Assembly: GCF_900114385.1 (NCBI RefSeq)
Contig: NZ_FOSW01000003.1
Coordinates: 434,001-498,000 of the forward strand
DNA: 64,000 bases
Direction: 5' to 3'
From: Geodermatophilus ruber
Lineage (GTDB): Bacteria > Actinomycetota > Actinomycetes > Mycobacteriales > Geodermatophilaceae
Position numbers and translations under genes: made by a program. Below, piece by piece: positions 25,082 to 34,289 of this stretch (its first letter is position 1; each line of letters starts with the position of its first letter). The notes beneath the pieces were generated by a model. It searched no databases. It was not told where the DNA came from and saw only the letters and a program-made list of their open reading frames with translations.

Positions 25082-26260
25082 TCATCCGGTCCGGCCGCGG
25101 CCGGAGGTCTCCGGGTCGGCCCGGTGGCACGCCGGTCGGGTCCAGCGGGATCGCGCGACGGCCGCCGCGACGGTCAGGGACGTGGCGAGCACGGCCGCGC
25201 CGGCGAAGATCACGGTGAACCGGCCCGCGTCGACCAGGTCGGCCAGCGAGACGGCAGCCACCGAGCTCCCGGCGAAGAGGGAGCCGGCGAAGCACGCGAC
25301 CACCAAGGCCCGGGCCCCCGGGAGGACCTCGGTCGCCCAGGTCTGCAGCGAGGAGTGCAGCGCCGTCCATGCCAGCCCCAGCAGGAATGCGACCGCGGCG
25401 GCCATCCAGGCCTCCTGCGTGACGGCCATCAGGGAGCAGGCCAGGACCGCCGCGGCGCCCCCGGCCGCTATCAGCCGCCAGGGGTGCCAGGTCAGCGACA
25501 GGCGGGCCACCACCGCGGAGCCGACCAGCACGGCGAGGCCGTAGACGGCGGTGGCCAGGCCCGCCAGCGACAGGGACGCGCCGCCGGCATGGGCGGCGGT
25601 CGGGACCAGGGTGAGGACGCCGACGAGCACGGCCCCCTCCACGAACGCCAGCCCCAGGACCACCAGCGTGGGCCCGGACCGGGCGATCGCCCGCAGCGCC
25701 GCCGCGGGCGACGTGCGCGGCCGCCCCACCACCGGCTCCGGCAGGGACCGCAGCACCCCGGAGAGGACCACCGCACCGGCCCCGGTGGCCAGGAAGACCA
25801 GCCGCCAGGAGGACAGGTCGGCGACCGATCCGGCAGCCGCGGAGGCGAGCGCCGTCCCGAGCGCCACACCGACCATCAACCGGGCCAGGGCGCGCTGCCT
25901 CGTGCCGGCCGGGACGGTGTCGCCCAGATAGATCAGGGCCGAGGGGTAGGCGGCCCCGAAGAAGCCTCCGGCCAGACCGCGGGTGACGGCCAGGACCGCC
26001 ACCGAGCCGGCCACCGCCGCCGCCATGGAGAGCAGGCCGGCCAGCAGCAGCGTCAACCGCATCGTCCGCACGCGCCCGAACCGGTCGGAGACGACGCCCC
26101 AGACCGGCTGGGACAGCCCGTAGGCCAGGAAGTAGGCCCCCGCCGCGCTGACCACCGCCGCCAGGGGTGCGCGGAGATCCGCCGCGATGGCGACCAGCAT
26201 CGGCGCCATCGCGAACCGGTCCAGCGTGCTCACGAACCCCACCGCGCGCAGCAGCGGCAA
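25082..26260 (-). CDS. MFS transporter
   Basis: About 392 residues with twelve predicted membrane segments. The motif 'WGVVSDRFGRVRTMRLTLLL' (G-x3-D-R-x-G-R) is the family loop 2-3 signature. The open frame extends upstream to 26734, but that part is Arg/Pro rich with no membrane segments; the fold starts at 'LPLLRAVGFVSTLDRFAMAPML', so I use the TTG at 26260. A GTG a few codons later is an alternative. Substrate unknown. Confidence 0.8.
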   Translation of the reverse strand: MPLLRAVGFVSTLDRFAMAPMLVAIAADLRAPLAAVVSAAGAYFLAYGLSQPVWGVVSDRFGRVRTMRLTLLLAGLLSMAAAVAGSVAVLAVTRGLAGGFFGAAYPSALIYLGDTVPAGTRQRALARLMVGVALGTALASAAAGSVADLSSWRLVFLATGAGAVVLSGVLRSLPEPVVGRPRTSPAAALRAIARSGPTLVVLGLAFVEGAVLVGVLTLVPTAAHAGGASLSLAGLATAVYGLAVLVGSAVVARLSLTWHPWRLIAAGGAAAVLACSLMAVTQEAWMAAAVAFLLGLAWTALHSSLQTWATEVLPGARALVVACFAGSLFAGSSVAAVSLADLVDAGRFTVIFAGAAVLATSLTVAAAVARSRWTRPACHRADPETSGRGRTG

Positions 26261-26728
26261 CGGTGCGGCCCCGGACCCCTCACCCGCCCGCCACCCGGCG
26301 AGGGGACGCTGACGTGTCGACCTCAGGAGCTCACCCCCTCGGATGCGGAACCCGATCTCGCCTCCCGGACGGGAGGAGGCGAACCCTTCGCGTCCGCGCG
26401 CAGGACGGTAGCGGCACCTGCGCGGCGGCTGTCCAGCCGCGCCCGGCTCCCCCACCGCCGACGCGCCCGTCGCGGGGTGGGCAGCACCCCCGTGTCCCCC
26501 GGGCCGAGCAGCGGCCGTTCCGGCCTGCGGGTCCGGCAGCACGCAGCGCCTGGCCCCCCGCCCGCGGCGGCGCCCGAGGCCCGTGACGTCGGGCCCGCGG
26601 GAGAAGAATCCGGGGCCGGCGACCGCTTCCCTCGGGCGAACCGCAGTGCACGCGTCCACGTCCCGGGGCACCGGCGGCCGTGCCTCCGGTGGCACCGGAT
26701 TGTCAGCCCCTCGCTGTAACCCGCGGCC
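26261..26728. other. Gene-free stretch upstream of the MFS gene
   Basis: About 470 bases with overlapping open frames on both strands, all Arg/Pro rich and lacking domains, ribosome sites or consistent codon bias. The MFS promoter should be here. The right border meets the duplicated ssb leader at 26729. Confidence 0.4.
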
Positions 26729-26808
26729 GCTCACCTGAGCGATGCACCGACAACACGGAGGACCGGATCATGACCGGCGAGACTGTCAGCACCGTCATCG
26801 GCAACCTG
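26729..26808 (+). repeat. Duplicated ssb leader and start region, copy 1
   Basis: These 80 bases match 34210-34289 at 74 positions. The match covers an untranslated leader (GAGCGATGCACCGACAACAC), the GGAGG ribosome site, the ATG (26770) and the first 13 codons of ssb. The leader itself differs by a single base, while five of the six differences fall in the coding part. Upstream and downstream flanks do not match. Confidence 0.88.
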
Positions 26809-27108
26809 CTCTTCGCCCACGACGAGTTCAGCGATTCCGCAGCGCGGGTCACGGGCGACGCCACTGGCCACGTCGCCTGTGGCCTGGCCCGCCAGCGTGT
26901 TCTCCGCAACGGTGGCGGCGCCAGCGGGGCTACGCGGTCGGGATCGGTGTCGATCAGTGCCCGCTCGCCGCGGTCCCACCTGGTCAGCAGCTCCACGGAC
27001 GGAGCGGTCCTGGAAGTCCGCGCGGCATTCATCGGATCCGCCGGGCCCGTCGGTCCGGCTGCCAGAATTCCGCCATGCCGGACGGCACGTCACTGCCCCC
27101 GGGGATGA
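26770..27108 (+). pseudogene. ssb: Truncated ssb remnant
   Basis: The first 13 codons read MTGETVSTVIGNL, nearly the start of the intact ssb product ([13 protein letters not shown]). After codon 13 similarity stops abruptly and the frame continues for about 100 residues with no OB-fold features and an unnatural composition. The leader and ribosome site are intact, so the frame could still be translated, but single-strand binding is not expected. It looks like a partial duplication of the ssb promoter-start region. Confidence 0.65.
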
Positions 27109-27124
27109 CAGGCCCACGGCCGAG

Positions 27125-27775
27125 ATGAGCGCGGCACCGTCTCCTCTGGCCGACTGGCGGACCAGCCCCGCCGGCGTGCACCTGGTGGTCTCGCTCACCG
27201 CCGGCGCCATCGCCGGCGCCCTCGCGGGACCGTCGCTGGGTGGGGAGACAGCCGGGTTGCTGGCCTGGGTGGTCGCGGCCGCCGTCTTCCTCCTGTGGAC
27301 ATGGGCGTCGATCTGGTCGCTCGACGCGCGCGACACAGCCTGGTGCGCCGCCCGCGAGGACCCCTCGCGCCCGATCCGGGACGTTGCAATGCTGTCGATC
27401 TCGATCGGCGCGCTCGTGACCGTGGTCGTGGTGATCTTCCGGGTGCACGAGAACCCGCCCGAGCGGACGGCCCTGGCAGTGGCTGCGATCGCCGCCTCGT
27501 GGCTCGTCATGAACACGATCTTCACGCTCCGGTACACGCGGCTGTACTACTCCCAGCCACGCGGAGGCGTCGACTTCAACCAGGACGACGACCCGACCTT
27601 CCGGGACTTCGCCTACGTCGCCTTCACGATCGGGATGACGTTCCAGGTGTCGGACACCACCCTGAGCAAGACCGAGATGCGGGCGACCGTGCTGCGTCAG
27701 GGGCTGATGTCCTTCGTCTACAACACGGTGATCTTCGCGGTCACGGTCAACATCATCGCCGGCCTCAGCCGGTAG
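27125..27775 (+). CDS. DUF1345 family membrane protein
   Basis: A 216-residue membrane protein with about five hydrophobic segments. Family features are 'WTWASIWSLDARDTAWCAAREDPSRP', 'NTIFTLRYTRLYYSQPRGGVDFNQDDDPTFRDFAYVAFTIGMTFQVSDTTLSKTEMRATVLRQGLMSFVYNT' in pieces: the FAYVAFTIGMTFQVSDT block and the acidic 'DFNQDDDPTF' loop are typical. Function unknown; related to putative ion-channel-like proteins. It starts 16 bases after the end of the ssb remnant frame and may use that leader's promoter. Confidence 0.85.
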   Translation: MSAAPSPLADWRTSPAGVHLVVSLTAGAIAGALAGPSLGGETAGLLAWVVAAAVFLLWTWASIWSLDARDTAWCAAREDPSRPIRDVAMLSISIGALVTVVVVIFRVHENPPERTALAVAAIAASWLVMNTIFTLRYTRLYYSQPRGGVDFNQDDDPTFRDFAYVAFTIGMTFQVSDTTLSKTEMRATVLRQGLMSFVYNTVIFAVTVNIIAGLSR

Positions 27776-28159
27776 CGGCCCTGGGCCGCCAGCCTGCCCG
27801 CCCGCTGCAACCACCGGCCGCGAACCGCCGCGATCGTCAGACGGACGCTCGGAACAGCCGGGCGATCTCGCCGTCGACATGGGCCGCGCGTGGGAATGCA
27901 TCAGCCGTCCGGCTCCGCCTCCTGGCGGTAGCCGGCGAGGTACACGGCTGCCTCGCGCAGCGCCTTCGTGGGCGCACCGCCGGGGGTCGTGACCACCCCA
28001 CCGGGCTTGCTCCGCTCGACCACCCCACCGGGAGCTGCCCCGTTGCCGGCCGGCGCCGCACCGACGGTGCCGTTCACCACGGTCGCGGCCGAGCGCGCCC
28101 GTACCGGAGCCGGGGATCGCTGGTGGACGTCACTGGGCGGCCGGGGCGGGTCGGCCGGG
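27776..28159. other. Gap with no confident gene
   Basis: 384 bases between the DUF1345 stop and the next plus-strand gene. A 59-codon minus-strand frame (GTG 28080 to stop at 27901, ending '...ALREAAVYLAGYRQEAEPDG') has a peptide-like C-terminus but a Gly/Pro repeat beginning and a weak ribosome site, so I do not call it. The DNA contains a short repeat, GACCACCCCACCGG, at about 27989 and 28018. Confidence 0.35.
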
Positions 28160-28738
28160 ATGAGTCGGCAGGGGGCTCTAGCGTTCCGGAGCGTGACCGA
28201 TGGGTTCGACGCGGGGAGCGCGCCCGGCGCCCGCGCGGAGCTGACGGGCTCCGAGCTGTGGGACCGCACCCAGCGGGCCGGGCAGCAGGTGACTGCGGCG
28301 TACGAGCGGATGATCGCCGCCCCGTCGGAGCGGGCGCGGATCGCCGTGGCGCCGGAGTTCCTGCGACGGGTCCGCCAACTGCTGACGCTGCGGCTCGTAG
28401 CGGTGGCCGGGGACCGGCGGCGCGCCTTTCCGCCGACGGTGCCGCCGTCCGGCAGCGACGGCGTCGCCGCGCTGTGGGCGGAGGTGTTCTGGGCGGCGCG
28501 GGCACGGTCTCCGGACGACGACTCCGGTGTGCTGGAGGCGACCGACGCGTCGATCCGGGGACTGCTGGCCCTGCAGCCGTCGAACCTGACCGATCCGAGC
28601 ACGGTGCAGGCCTGGTGGGAGCGGCTGGCGCTGGTGGAGGAGACCTTCGGCGGACTGGAGATGGAGGCCCAGGTGACGGTGGAGGGGCTGCAGGCCGCCG
28701 TCGAGTACGAGCAGCAGACGCGCCGGGAGACGTACTGA
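28160..28738 (+). CDS. Hypothetical protein within the recombination region
   Basis: About 192 residues from ATG 28160 (a GTG at 28193 may be the true start; the open frame continues upstream). The sequence is mainly helical and acidic near the end: 'AELTGSELWDRTQRAGQQVTAAYERMIAAPSERARIAVAPEFLRRVRQLL' spread over residues 22-80 and 'WWERLALVEETFGGLEMEAQVTVEGLQAAVEYEQQ' near the C-terminus. No domain recognised. It is convergent with the recombination operon and might be phage-derived, but that is inference from position only. Confidence 0.55.
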   Translation: MSRQGALAFRSVTDGFDAGSAPGARAELTGSELWDRTQRAGQQVTAAYERMIAAPSERARIAVAPEFLRRVRQLLTLRLVAVAGDRRRAFPPTVPPSGSDGVAALWAEVFWAARARSPDDDSGVLEATDASIRGLLALQPSNLTDPSTVQAWWERLALVEETFGGLEMEAQVTVEGLQAAVEYEQQTRRETY

Positions 28739-28821
28739 CCGGTCCCCGCCCCGGGCGTGCCCCGGTGGGCGAGCAGGAGGGCCGTCGACCGGTCCGATGG
28801 GGTCGTGACGGACGTTCCCTG

Positions 28822-29094
28822 TCATGCCACAACGCGTGAGGGAGCGGGCGCCCCCGGCTCGGCCTCGGCCAGGATCCAGCTCGTGCGCCCGTGGAGCGGC
28901 GGGGTCTTGGTGCCGTCGGTGAACCACACGACGACTCCCCCGTGGGCCCGGCAGCGTGAGCGCACGACCCGGACCTGGCTGCCCTGTCTGGTCCTGGTCG
29001 GCCGGACCAGGGGCAGACCGAAGTCCGTGCCGACGACGTCGCTGGTCAGGACCAGCTTCCCGGCGGCAAGGTTGATCGTCGAGACGGTCGTCAT
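28822..29094 (-). CDS. Hypothetical protein, last gene of the recombination operon
   Basis: 90 residues starting MTTVSTINLAAGKLVLTSDVV, with a predicted all-beta layout ('FGLPLVRPTRTRQGSQVRVV', 'GGVVVWFTDGTKTPPLHGRTSWIL'). No known domain. It lies 80 bases after the nuclease gene on the same strand and probably belongs to the same transcript. Small beta proteins at the ends of phage recombination operons can be inhibitors or DNA mimics, but no such evidence exists here. Confidence 0.6.
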   Translation of the reverse strand: MTTVSTINLAAGKLVLTSDVVGTDFGLPLVRPTRTRQGSQVRVVRSRCRAHGGVVVWFTDGTKTPPLHGRTSWILAEAEPGAPAPSRVVA

Positions 29095-29174
29095 GGGTGC
29101 CTCCCGACAGGGGCCGATCGGACGACCGGCCCCGGGATTCGTCCCCCGCAGGGGCGGTCGCCGCGGTCATGGGT

Positions 29175-30224
29175 TCAGTCGTGCCCGGTGCCGTTCCGCG
29201 TGACCCGGATCGTCTGCGGGCTGCGGATCCGCCGGGTGGGTACGACCTCACCGAGTTCGGCCAGCCGCTCCACCGCGGCCTCCTTGTCGACCTGCGTACG
29301 AAGGCCGCCACCCGACCACTCGCAGTGCAGGTCCTCCGCCGGACCGGACCGGCCGCGCAACCGCTCCCGTGCGTACTCCTTGTGGCGCCTGGCCTCGTTC
29401 TCGGCCGCCCGCCAGGCGTCGTAGTCGTGCACGGCCTCGACGTAGTCCTGATCGGTGACCGTCAGGCGGGACTGGCGGGAGACGTCGCCCTCGGTCTCCG
29501 GGTCGACGGGCGGGCCCCAGCACAGGTCCAGGAACGGGCACCAGTCGCACATGGTGTCCACGCCGGGCCCGAACCCGTCGCGGGGGACGGCGTCGACCCC
29601 CTCCTCCTCCACGGTGGCGTAGACGTCGGTGAGCCACAGGATGGCCTCGGCCGTCAGCGCCGGGTCGTGGTCGGCCTCGAAGACGACGTCCTCGCCCGAG
29701 TCGCGGGAGAGGTAGCGGAGGCGCAGTCCGTCGACCTCCTGCCCGGTGCCGGCCGGGAGCCGCCGGTCGCGGACCTGTCCGGTGCGCAGCAGCCAGGCGT
29801 AGACGGCGACCTGGAACCAGTGCTTGGCCGGCACCCCGCGGGTGAGCACCCGCTCGAAGCCGAACCGGGACGTGGTCTTGAGGTCCTCGACGACCGGGGT
29901 GTGCCACCAGTCGCAGCGGCCCCTGACCTGCTCGCCCTTCAGCCCGACCTCGGTCAGCCCGCCGTACTGGCGGCGCAGGGCGCGCAGCACCCCGCGGTGC
30001 AGCTCGGTGCCGAGGAACGCCTGCAGCCCCGTGCGGGTGTTGGTGGGCCGGCGCCGGGCGACCCGGTAGGCCGCCCGGCGTCGGCATTCGCCGAGCTCGG
30101 AGGCGCCGATCATCCGCTGGCGGGAACGGGCCCGGCGGCGGTCGAGGTCGCGGACCGCCGCAGCCAGGCTGGGCGCGGCCCGCCGCTCGGCGGCGCTGGG
30201 GCGAGCGGGCAGGACTGCGGTCAC
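29175..30224 (-). CDS. Cas4/RecB-like PD-(D/E)XK nuclease with Fe-S cysteines
   Basis: 349 residues. The nuclease core has a His in 'GTELHRGVL' (about residue 76), the Asp of 'RGRCDWWH' (105), 'VVEDLKTT' (D-x-K at 114-116) and the Q-x3-Y motif in 'HWFQVAVYAWLL'. One Cys at about residue 47 ('SELGECRRR') and three in 'CDWCPFLDLC' form the four-cysteine Fe-S arrangement of Cas4, AddB and Dna2 nucleases. The GTG at 30224 overlaps the stop of the Sak4-like gene (GTGA), so the two are translationally coupled. Expected role: 5' or 3' resection that feeds the annealing/recombinase ATPase. No CRISPR genes are near, so a Cas4 adaptation role is unlikely. Confidence 0.85.
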   Translation of the reverse strand: MTAVLPARPSAAERRAAPSLAAAVRDLDRRRARSRQRMIGASELGECRRRAAYRVARRRPTNTRTGLQAFLGTELHRGVLRALRRQYGGLTEVGLKGEQVRGRCDWWHTPVVEDLKTTSRFGFERVLTRGVPAKHWFQVAVYAWLLRTGQVRDRRLPAGTGQEVDGLRLRYLSRDSGEDVVFEADHDPALTAEAILWLTDVYATVEEEGVDAVPRDGFGPGVDTMCDWCPFLDLCWGPPVDPETEGDVSRQSRLTVTDQDYVEAVHDYDAWRAAENEARRHKEYARERLRGRSGPAEDLHCEWSGGGLRTQVDKEAAVERLAELGEVVPTRRIRSPQTIRVTRNGTGHD

Positions 30225-31666
30225 GCGACGATCTCCTGCTGCCCCGCCAGACCGGCCCGCTGGGTGGCGATCACCTCGCGGACGAGCGCGGTCAGCCGCT
30301 TGGTCGCCACGTGCTCGACCGGCCGGCCGAACCGCTCGGCGATCTGCTCGCCGGTCACACCGAGGGTCTCCAGGCTGGCGAGCACGCCTCGGCGGGCTGC
30401 GGTGAGCCGGCGTTCCCGCGGGTCGTCCGGGGTCGGCGAGGCCTCCAGCAGCGGGTTCGCCGGCGTGGGCGCCCCCTCGGTGGCCGGAGCAGCAGCCGCG
30501 GCGGCGGCCCGGGCGGCCTCGACCACCGCGGCGGGCGTCGTGGGAGCGGGCGGAGTGGCCGGGGCCTTGCGGCGACCGGCGGGGTGCGCCTCCAGGCCCG
30601 CCTCGAGGAATTCCTCGTGCCGGGCCCGGACCAGCTCCGCGACGGTGTACGAGCCGCCGGGGGTCGGGACGTCGACCTGCAGCAGCGCGCCGCGGTTGGC
30701 CTCGTCCCAGATCTCGCGCAGGTCGTCGTCGTTCTCGGCGTCCTGGATCCGGGCGGCCAGCTCGGCGACGTCCGGCTCGCTCCGCCGGCTCGCCCGGCCG
30801 GCGCGGGCCTCCTCCGCCCGCTCGTGCTCGAGCAGCCCGCCGCCGTGGAAGGGGACGAGATCCCGGACGTGCGCGGTGCCCGGGTCGCACTTCAGGGCGT
30901 CGAAGACCAGCCACTCCAGCAGCCGGCCGTTGGCCGCCCGGTCGGTGACCTCCTTGGCCGGGTCGTCGTTCGGCTTGATGCCCACGTGCACGCTGCGTGC
31001 GCCGACGATCAGCGGTCGGCGCCCGCGGCGCAGTCGCACCCACACCGTCGCCGCGTAGGGGAACTCCCGGTGGGTCTGCACCGACCAGGTCTTCTGCCCC
31101 TCGATCGGGCGACCGTTGGCGTCGACCTCGGTCACCTCCTTGCCGCGCGCGGTGACGACGACGATGCCGGGGAAGGTGAGCAGCTCGGTCTGCAGCTTGC
31201 GCCAGCGGGCGCCGGCGTCGTTCCACAGGTTCTGGCTGATGACGATCTCGGCGTTGGGGTCGCGCTTGAGCAGTTCGCGGTTGCGGGCCGACGTCGCCGC
31301 CCGCGCGCTGGCCCAGTCCTTCAGCCCGTCCCAGATCGCCGAGCCGGTGTCGATGCCGAGCACCACCGGCGGCTCGCCGGCGTCGGCCGCGCGGCGCGCC
31401 TCGGCCTTGACCGCCTGGACGGCGCCCAGCACCTGGGCGTAGGAGCCGTCATGCTCGATCAGCTGGTAGTTCGCGCCGGGGATGGCGCCGTACTCGTCGC
31501 CGGCGCCCTCGTTGAGGTCGATCCAGTACAGGGCGCCGATCCGGTCGCTGGTGCTGAACTGGGCCAGTGCCCAGCTCTTGCCCGCCTTCTCCTCGCCCTC
31601 GAGGAGGATGCACGGCCACGGGACGCGACCGGTGGGCTTGCGGGTCTTGAGGCCAGCCATGGCCAT
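30221..31666 (-). CDS. Sak4-like RecA-fold ATPase (phage-type ssDNA annealing/recombination protein)
   Basis: 481 residues. The N-terminal 240 form a RecA-like P-loop ATPase: Walker A 'GEEKAGKS' at residues 24-31, a Walker B-like 'PVVLGIDTGSAIWDGLKDW' near 100, and 'GIVVVTARGKEVTEVD' as the strand before the sensor. This matches the phage ATPase group that includes Sak4 single-strand annealing proteins, which act together with SSB. The remaining 240 residues are Ala/Pro rich with a helical end ('LEASPTPDDPRERRLTAARRG...RFGRPVEHVATKRLTALVREVIAT'). It has an AGGAG site before ATG 31666. RecD2 lies upstream, the nuclease downstream and ssb nearby, giving a complete recombination set. Confidence 0.75.
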   Translation of the reverse strand: MAMAGLKTRKPTGRVPWPCILLEGEEKAGKSWALAQFSTSDRIGALYWIDLNEGAGDEYGAIPGANYQLIEHDGSYAQVLGAVQAVKAEARRAADAGEPPVVLGIDTGSAIWDGLKDWASARAATSARNRELLKRDPNAEIVISQNLWNDAGARWRKLQTELLTFPGIVVVTARGKEVTEVDANGRPIEGQKTWSVQTHREFPYAATVWVRLRRGRRPLIVGARSVHVGIKPNDDPAKEVTDRAANGRLLEWLVFDALKCDPGTAHVRDLVPFHGGGLLEHERAEEARAGRASRRSEPDVAELAARIQDAENDDDLREIWDEANRGALLQVDVPTPGGSYTVAELVRARHEEFLEAGLEAHPAGRRKAPATPPAPTTPAAVVEAARAAAAAAAPATEGAPTPANPLLEASPTPDDPRERRLTAARRGVLASLETLGVTGEQIAERFGRPVEHVATKRLTALVREVIATQRAGLAGQQEIVA

Positions 31667-31778
31667 GATGTGCTCCTTGCCGACATGGGGAAGATGTCGA
31701 CCCGAAAGCTACGACCGGGCTCTGACAGAAACGGGCGTCCGGCACAAGCACATCCGCCAGCCGTCGTGAAACTGCAGG
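31667..31778. promoter_or_regulatory. Gap between RecD2 and the Sak4-like gene
   Basis: This 112-base gap is long for the operon and could hold a separate promoter for the ATPase-nuclease pair. The minus strand offers TTGTGC (about 31748) and downstream AT-richer bases, but I cannot define a -10 with confidence. The Sak4-like ribosome site AGGAG lies at about 31673-31677. Confidence 0.3.
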
Positions 31779-34046
31779 TCAGGCAGCCGACTCGGCGCGT
31801 CGACGTTCGCTCTCGGCGGAACCGGCCGAGCACCACGGCCGGCTGCGGAGGCGGTGGGCGAGGGAGGTGTGCCGGCGTCCGGAGCCGGTGGCGCGCACGG
31901 CCTGGGTGAGAGCCCTCGACGAGCCGACGAGGACGACGAGCTGCTTGGCGCGGGTCACGGCGGTGTAGAGCAGGTTGCGCTGCAGCATCATCCAGGCGCT
32001 GGTGGTGAGCGGGATGACGACGCAGGGGTACTCGCTGCCCTGGGAGCGGTGGACCGTGACGGCGTAGGCGTGCACCAGCTCGTCGAGCTCAGCGAAGTCG
32101 TAGTCGATGGTCTCGTCCTCGTCGGTGACGACGGTGAGGCTCTGCTCGACACCGTCGATGGCGGTGACGACGCCCTGCGTGCCGTTGAAGACCCCGTTCG
32201 CGCCCTTGTCGTAGTCGTTGCGGATCTGGCTGACCTTGTCCCCGACGCGGAACACCCGCCCGCCGAATCGCTTCTCGGCGCGGTCGGACCGGGCCGGGGT
32301 GAGCGCCTCCTGCAGCAGCTCGTTCAGCGCGGCGGCGCCGGCCGGCCCGCGGTGCACCGGGGTCAGCACCTGCACGTCGCGGCGGGGGTCGAGGCCGAAG
32401 CGGGCCGGGATCCGGCGCACCACCACGTCGACGGTGAGCCGGGCGGCCTCCTCGGCATCGTCGGTGCTGAACAGGAAGAAGTCGTCGAGACCGCGGACCT
32501 GGGGCGGGCTCCCGGCGTTGATCCGGTGGGCGTTGGTCACCACCCCCGACCGGCTGGCCTGCCGGAAGACCTGCGCCAGGCGCACGTGCGGGATGGGGCT
32601 GCCCTCGGCGAGGAGGTCGCGCAGCACCTCCCCCGCGCCGACCGAGGGCAGCTGGTCGACGTCACCGACCAGCAGCAGGTGCGCCCCCGGCGGGACGGCC
32701 CGCACCAGCTTGTTGGCCAGCAGCAGGTCCAGCATCGAGGACTCGTCGACCACGACCAGGTCGGCCGGCAACGGCCGCTCCGTGTCGAACGCGGCGTCGC
32801 CACCGGGCCGCAGCTCCAGCAGCCGGTGCACGGTCACCGCCTCGACGCCGGTCAGCTCGGTCAGCCGCTTCGCCGCCCGGCCGGTGGGGGCCGCCAGCAC
32901 GACCCGCGCGCCCTTGGCCGCCGCGAGCGTGACGATCGAGCGCACCGTGAAGCTCTTGCCGCAGCCGGGACCACCGGTGAGGACGGCGACCTTCTCGGTC
33001 AGCGCCAGGCGCACCGCCTCCTGCTGGCCGGGCGCCAGCTCCACGCCGGTGCGCCGATGCAGCCAGGCCAGCGCGGCGTCCCAGTCCACACGGGCGAAGG
33101 CCGGCATCCGGTCGACGTCGGCGGTCGCCAGCCTCCTCAGCCCCGCGGCCAGGGAGACCTCCGCCCGGTGGAAGGGGACGAGGTAGTACCCCACCGTCGG
33201 GGGCTCCTCGTCCGCACCGGGAAGCTCCTCGCGGATCACGCCTTGCTCGGCGACGAGCAGGACCAGGCAGTGACCCACCAGACTCGCCGGGACCTGCAGG
33301 ATCTCGACCGCCCGGGCGACCAGATCGGTCTCCGGGAGGAAGCAGTGCCCCTGCCCGGTCGCCTCGGAGAGCACGAACTGCAGCCCCGCCTCGACCCGCT
33401 CCGTGCTGTCGTGCGGGATCCCGACCGCGGCGGCGATCGCGTCGGCGGTCTTGAACCCGATGCCCCACACCTCGGCGGCCAGGCGGTAGGGCTCGGCGCG
33501 GACGACGCCGATCGAGGCGTCGCCGTACTGGCGGTAGATGCGCACGGCCAGCGAGGTCGACACGCCCACCCCCTGCAGGAAGACCATCACCTCCTTGATG
33601 GCCCTCTGCTCCTCCCAGGCCGCAGTGATCAGCCGGCTGCGTTTCGGGCCCAGATTCGGCACCTCGATCAACCGTCCCGGTTCTTCCTCGATCACCCGCA
33701 GCGCGTCTGTCCCGAAGTGGTCCACGATCCGCTCGGCCAGCCGCGGGCCGATCCCCTTGACCAACCCCGAGCCCAGGTAGCGGCGGATGCCCTGCACCGT
33801 GGCCGGCAGCACGGTGGTGTAGTCCTCGACCTGGAACTGCCTGCCGTACTGGGGGTGTGCTCCCCACCGTCCCCGCAGCCGCAGCGTCTCCCCCGGTTGC
33901 GCGCCCAGCAGCGACCCCACGACGGTGACCAGGTCACCGCCCCGCCCCGTCTCCACCCGGGCCACGGTGTAGCCGGTCTGGGCGTTGGCGAACGTGATCC
34001 GCTCCAGCGTCGCCTCCAGAACCGCCCCGGTCTGCCCCTCTCGCAC
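31779..34046 (-). CDS. recD2: RecD2-type ATP-dependent DNA helicase (SF1B)
   Basis: About 755 residues. The N-terminus has an OB-like domain ('[24 protein letters not shown]') and helix-hairpin-helix repeats ('[19 protein letters not shown]', '[16 protein letters not shown]'). The helicase core has Walker A '[12 protein letters not shown]', motif II '[11 protein letters not shown]', '[19 protein letters not shown]', 'QVFRQ' and the C-terminal '[15 protein letters not shown]' and '[18 protein letters not shown]'. It is a 5'-3' helicase that works without RecBC. GTG 34046 follows a GAGGGAGGGCGG site; earlier in-frame starts reach 34106. A palindrome just upstream may be its operator. Divergent from ssb. 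Confidence 0.9.
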   Translation of the reverse strand: MREGQTGAVLEATLERITFANAQTGYTVARVETGRGGDLVTVVGSLLGAQPGETLRLRGRWGAHPQYGRQFQVEDYTTVLPATVQGIRRYLGSGLVKGIGPRLAERIVDHFGTDALRVIEEEPGRLIEVPNLGPKRSRLITAAWEEQRAIKEVMVFLQGVGVSTSLAVRIYRQYGDASIGVVRAEPYRLAAEVWGIGFKTADAIAAAVGIPHDSTERVEAGLQFVLSEATGQGHCFLPETDLVARAVEILQVPASLVGHCLVLLVAEQGVIREELPGADEEPPTVGYYLVPFHRAEVSLAAGLRRLATADVDRMPAFARVDWDAALAWLHRRTGVELAPGQQEAVRLALTEKVAVLTGGPGCGKSFTVRSIVTLAAAKGARVVLAAPTGRAAKRLTELTGVEAVTVHRLLELRPGGDAAFDTERPLPADLVVVDESSMLDLLLANKLVRAVPPGAHLLLVGDVDQLPSVGAGEVLRDLLAEGSPIPHVRLAQVFRQASRSGVVTNAHRINAGSPPQVRGLDDFFLFSTDDAEEAARLTVDVVVRRIPARFGLDPRRDVQVLTPVHRGPAGAAALNELLQEALTPARSDRAEKRFGGRVFRVGDKVSQIRNDYDKGANGVFNGTQGVVTAIDGVEQSLTVVTDEDETIDYDFAELDELVHAYAVTVHRSQGSEYPCVVIPLTTSAWMMLQRNLLYTAVTRAKQLVVLVGSSRALTQAVRATGSGRRHTSLAHRLRSRPWCSAGSAESERRRAESAA

Positions 34047-34068
34047 CCGCCCTCCCTCGCTGACGCAG

Positions 34069-34084
34069 TCGGTCCGACGACCGA
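34069..34084. promoter_or_regulatory. 16-bp palindrome between recD2 and ssb
   Basis: TCGGTC (34069-34074) and GACCGA (34079-34084) form a perfect dyad around CGAC, 23 bases upstream of the preferred recD2 start, in the divergent promoter gap shared with ssb. It does not match the actinobacterial LexA (SOS) box. A dedicated repressor or an architectural site are possible. Confidence 0.4.
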
Positions 34085-34209
34085 TCATCACACCGTCCGG
34101 GGACACCCTGCGGCCCTCAGCTGTTGGCCCTGGGCAGGGACCGGACGGTCTCCTGCTCCGACCGGGCGACGAGCCCGGAACTGTCAGCAGGTCTCCCTAG
34201 CCTCCAGTT

Positions 34210-34289
34210 GCTCACCCGAGCGATGCACCGACAACACGGAGGACCGGATCATGGCCGGCGACACAGTCATCACCCTCATCGGCAACCTG
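34210..34289 (+). repeat. Duplicated ssb leader and start region, copy 2 (intact gene)
   Basis: Partner of 26729-26808 with 74 of 80 bases identical, including the leader, the GGAGG ribosome site and the first 13 codons of the intact ssb. The conserved leader (almost no changes, while the codons have drifted) suggests that it is itself under selection or was copied recently. Confidence 0.88.

Noticed and set aside
26261..26734. N-terminal extension of the MFS transporter
   Set aside because: The frame stays open but the translation is Arg/Pro rich with no membrane segments, so it is outside the real protein.
27901..28080. Possible 59-residue minus-strand gene
   Set aside because: The C-terminus looks peptide-like, but the start is a Gly/Pro repeat, the ribosome site is weak and no family is recognised.
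29175..30224. Cas4 of a CRISPR-Cas system
   Set aside because: Nuclease and Fe-S motifs resemble Cas4, but there is no cas1, cas2 or repeat-spacer array anywhere in the window; the partners are RecD2, a Sak4-like ATPase and SSB.
34047..34250. SOS (LexA) box between recD2 and ssb
   Set aside because: The palindrome TCGGTC-CGAC-GACCGA does not match the actinobacterial LexA consensus with GAAC/GTTC arms.
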